Shown here one piece after another: positions 11,604 to 11,857 of a DNA stretch of 11,857 nucleotides (position 1 is its first letter; every line of letters begins with the position of its first letter). A model generated the notes under the pieces. The model worked only from the letters and a program-made list of their open reading frames with translations. It had not been told where the DNA came from and made no database searches. The DNA comes from DAOUEH01 sp034430515 (GTDB taxonomy: Bacteria > Chloroflexota > Dehalococcoidia > Dehalococcoidales > RBG-16-60-22): NCBI GenBank assembly GCA_034430515.1, contig DAOUEP010000072.1, forward strand, positions 1-11,857, read 5' to 3'. The position numbers and the translations under genes were made by a program.

Positions 11604-11857
11604 ATGATAATAAGACCACTCAGCCAGTTGATGCCGGCGGAGAGCGGCCGGATTATCCGTGTGGGCGGGGGCGGTGAGATACGCCGCCGCCTGCTGGATA
11701 TGGGGGTCGTCCCCGGGGCCGCCGTCACCGTGCAGCGAGTCGCCCCCCTGGGAGACCCGGTGGAGATAAGGGTAAAGGGCTACGACCTGGCCCTGCGCAA
11801 GCAGGAGGCCGAAAAGGTGCAGGTGGAGCTGACCGGCGGTCTGCTCTCGCGGGCGGA
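11604..11857 (+). CDS. feoA: FeoA-domain ferrous iron transport protein, partial (runs off window)
   Basis: ATG 11604 opens a frame that stays open to the window end (84 codons plus 2 bases). It begins MIIRPLSQLMPAESGRIIRV and continues GEIRRRLLDMGVVPGAAVTV, DPVEIRVKGYDLALRKQEAEKVQV. This is a complete SH3-like FeoA domain: GxxxRLxxMGxxPG core, then the LR-x2-EA-x2 ending. FeoA is a small cytosolic partner of the FeoB Fe(II) permease, which would be expected next. Residues continue past the domain (ELTGGLLSRA), so the protein is somewhat longer than a minimal FeoA. AGAGAAG about 8 nt upstream is only a weak Shine-Dalgarno. It is divergent from the DtxR-family regulator, the classic iron-uptake control layout. 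Confidence 0.9.
   Translation, partial: MIIRPLSQLMPAESGRIIRVGGGGEIRRRLLDMGVVPGAAVTVQRVAPLGDPVEIRVKGYDLALRKQEAEKVQVELTGGLLSRA

Noticed and set aside
1..11857. CRISPR array, tRNA/rRNA genes, transposase or phage genes
   Set aside because: No regularly spaced direct repeats, no cloverleaf or rRNA sequence, and no transposase, integrase or phage motifs were found. Repeats R1-R3 differ in spacing and are not CRISPR units.

Overview
The window is GC-rich bacterial DNA with tightly packed, mostly housekeeping genes and a few accessory ones. No marker here fixes the taxon. The mix looks like an anaerobic, Gram-positive-like or Chloroflexota (Dehalococcoidia-like) genome: a cytoplasmic molybdopterin oxidoreductase, a radical SAM/SPASM enzyme, a CxxC-x17-CxxC zinc-ribbon protein, and a DtxR regulator divergent from feoA. 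That assignment is inference from gene content only. Clear sigma70-type promoters are visible, and at least two genes appear to be leaderless.

Left part (1-2853, minus strand): a molybdopterin oxidoreductase gene is followed after 25 bp by an RsuA/RluB-type 16S/23S rRNA pseudouridine synthase. The latter has an in-frame amber codon just before what looks like its normal C-terminus. The first 42 bases are the tail of an intergenic repeat that occurs twice more in the window.

Centre-left (2854-4220, plus strand): a textbook promoter (TTGACA-17-TAGAAT) and a near-perfect Shine-Dalgarno precede a tiny gene. If two in-frame TGA codons are read as selenocysteine, it encodes a 35-residue peptide ending in a C-x2-U-x2-U core. 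A small SECIS-like hairpin lies at suitable distances from both TGAs. A radical SAM/SPASM peptide maturase follows immediately. I regard this as a candidate selenocysteine-containing RiPP (ribosomally made, post-translationally modified peptide) system, and as the most exciting item here. Peptide maturases paired with selenocysteine-containing targets have been predicted before in the literature, but no specific family member was recognised with certainty.

Middle (4221-8034): two copies (R1, R2) of a roughly 325-355 bp hairpin-rich intergenic repeat flank a housekeeping block. Between them lie rsfS (plus) and a convergent minus-strand operon of thiL, a PaaI-like thioesterase, a beta-phosphoglucomutase-like HAD hydrolase and ndk. 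R1 and R2 share hairpins with compensatory base changes, which points to selection on, or precise copying of, the folded form.

Right part (8035-11857): yjbQ comes first, then a two-gene operon of an extended SDR (3-beta-HSD/DFR-like) and a membrane steroid 5-alpha-reductase homologue overlapping by ATGA. A strong hairpin terminator follows, shared with a convergent double zinc-ribbon gene. Last are a DtxR/MntR-family metalloregulator and, divergent from it, feoA, which runs off the window. This last pair is a standard iron-uptake arrangement. No tRNA, rRNA, CRISPR array, IS transposase or replication origin was seen.
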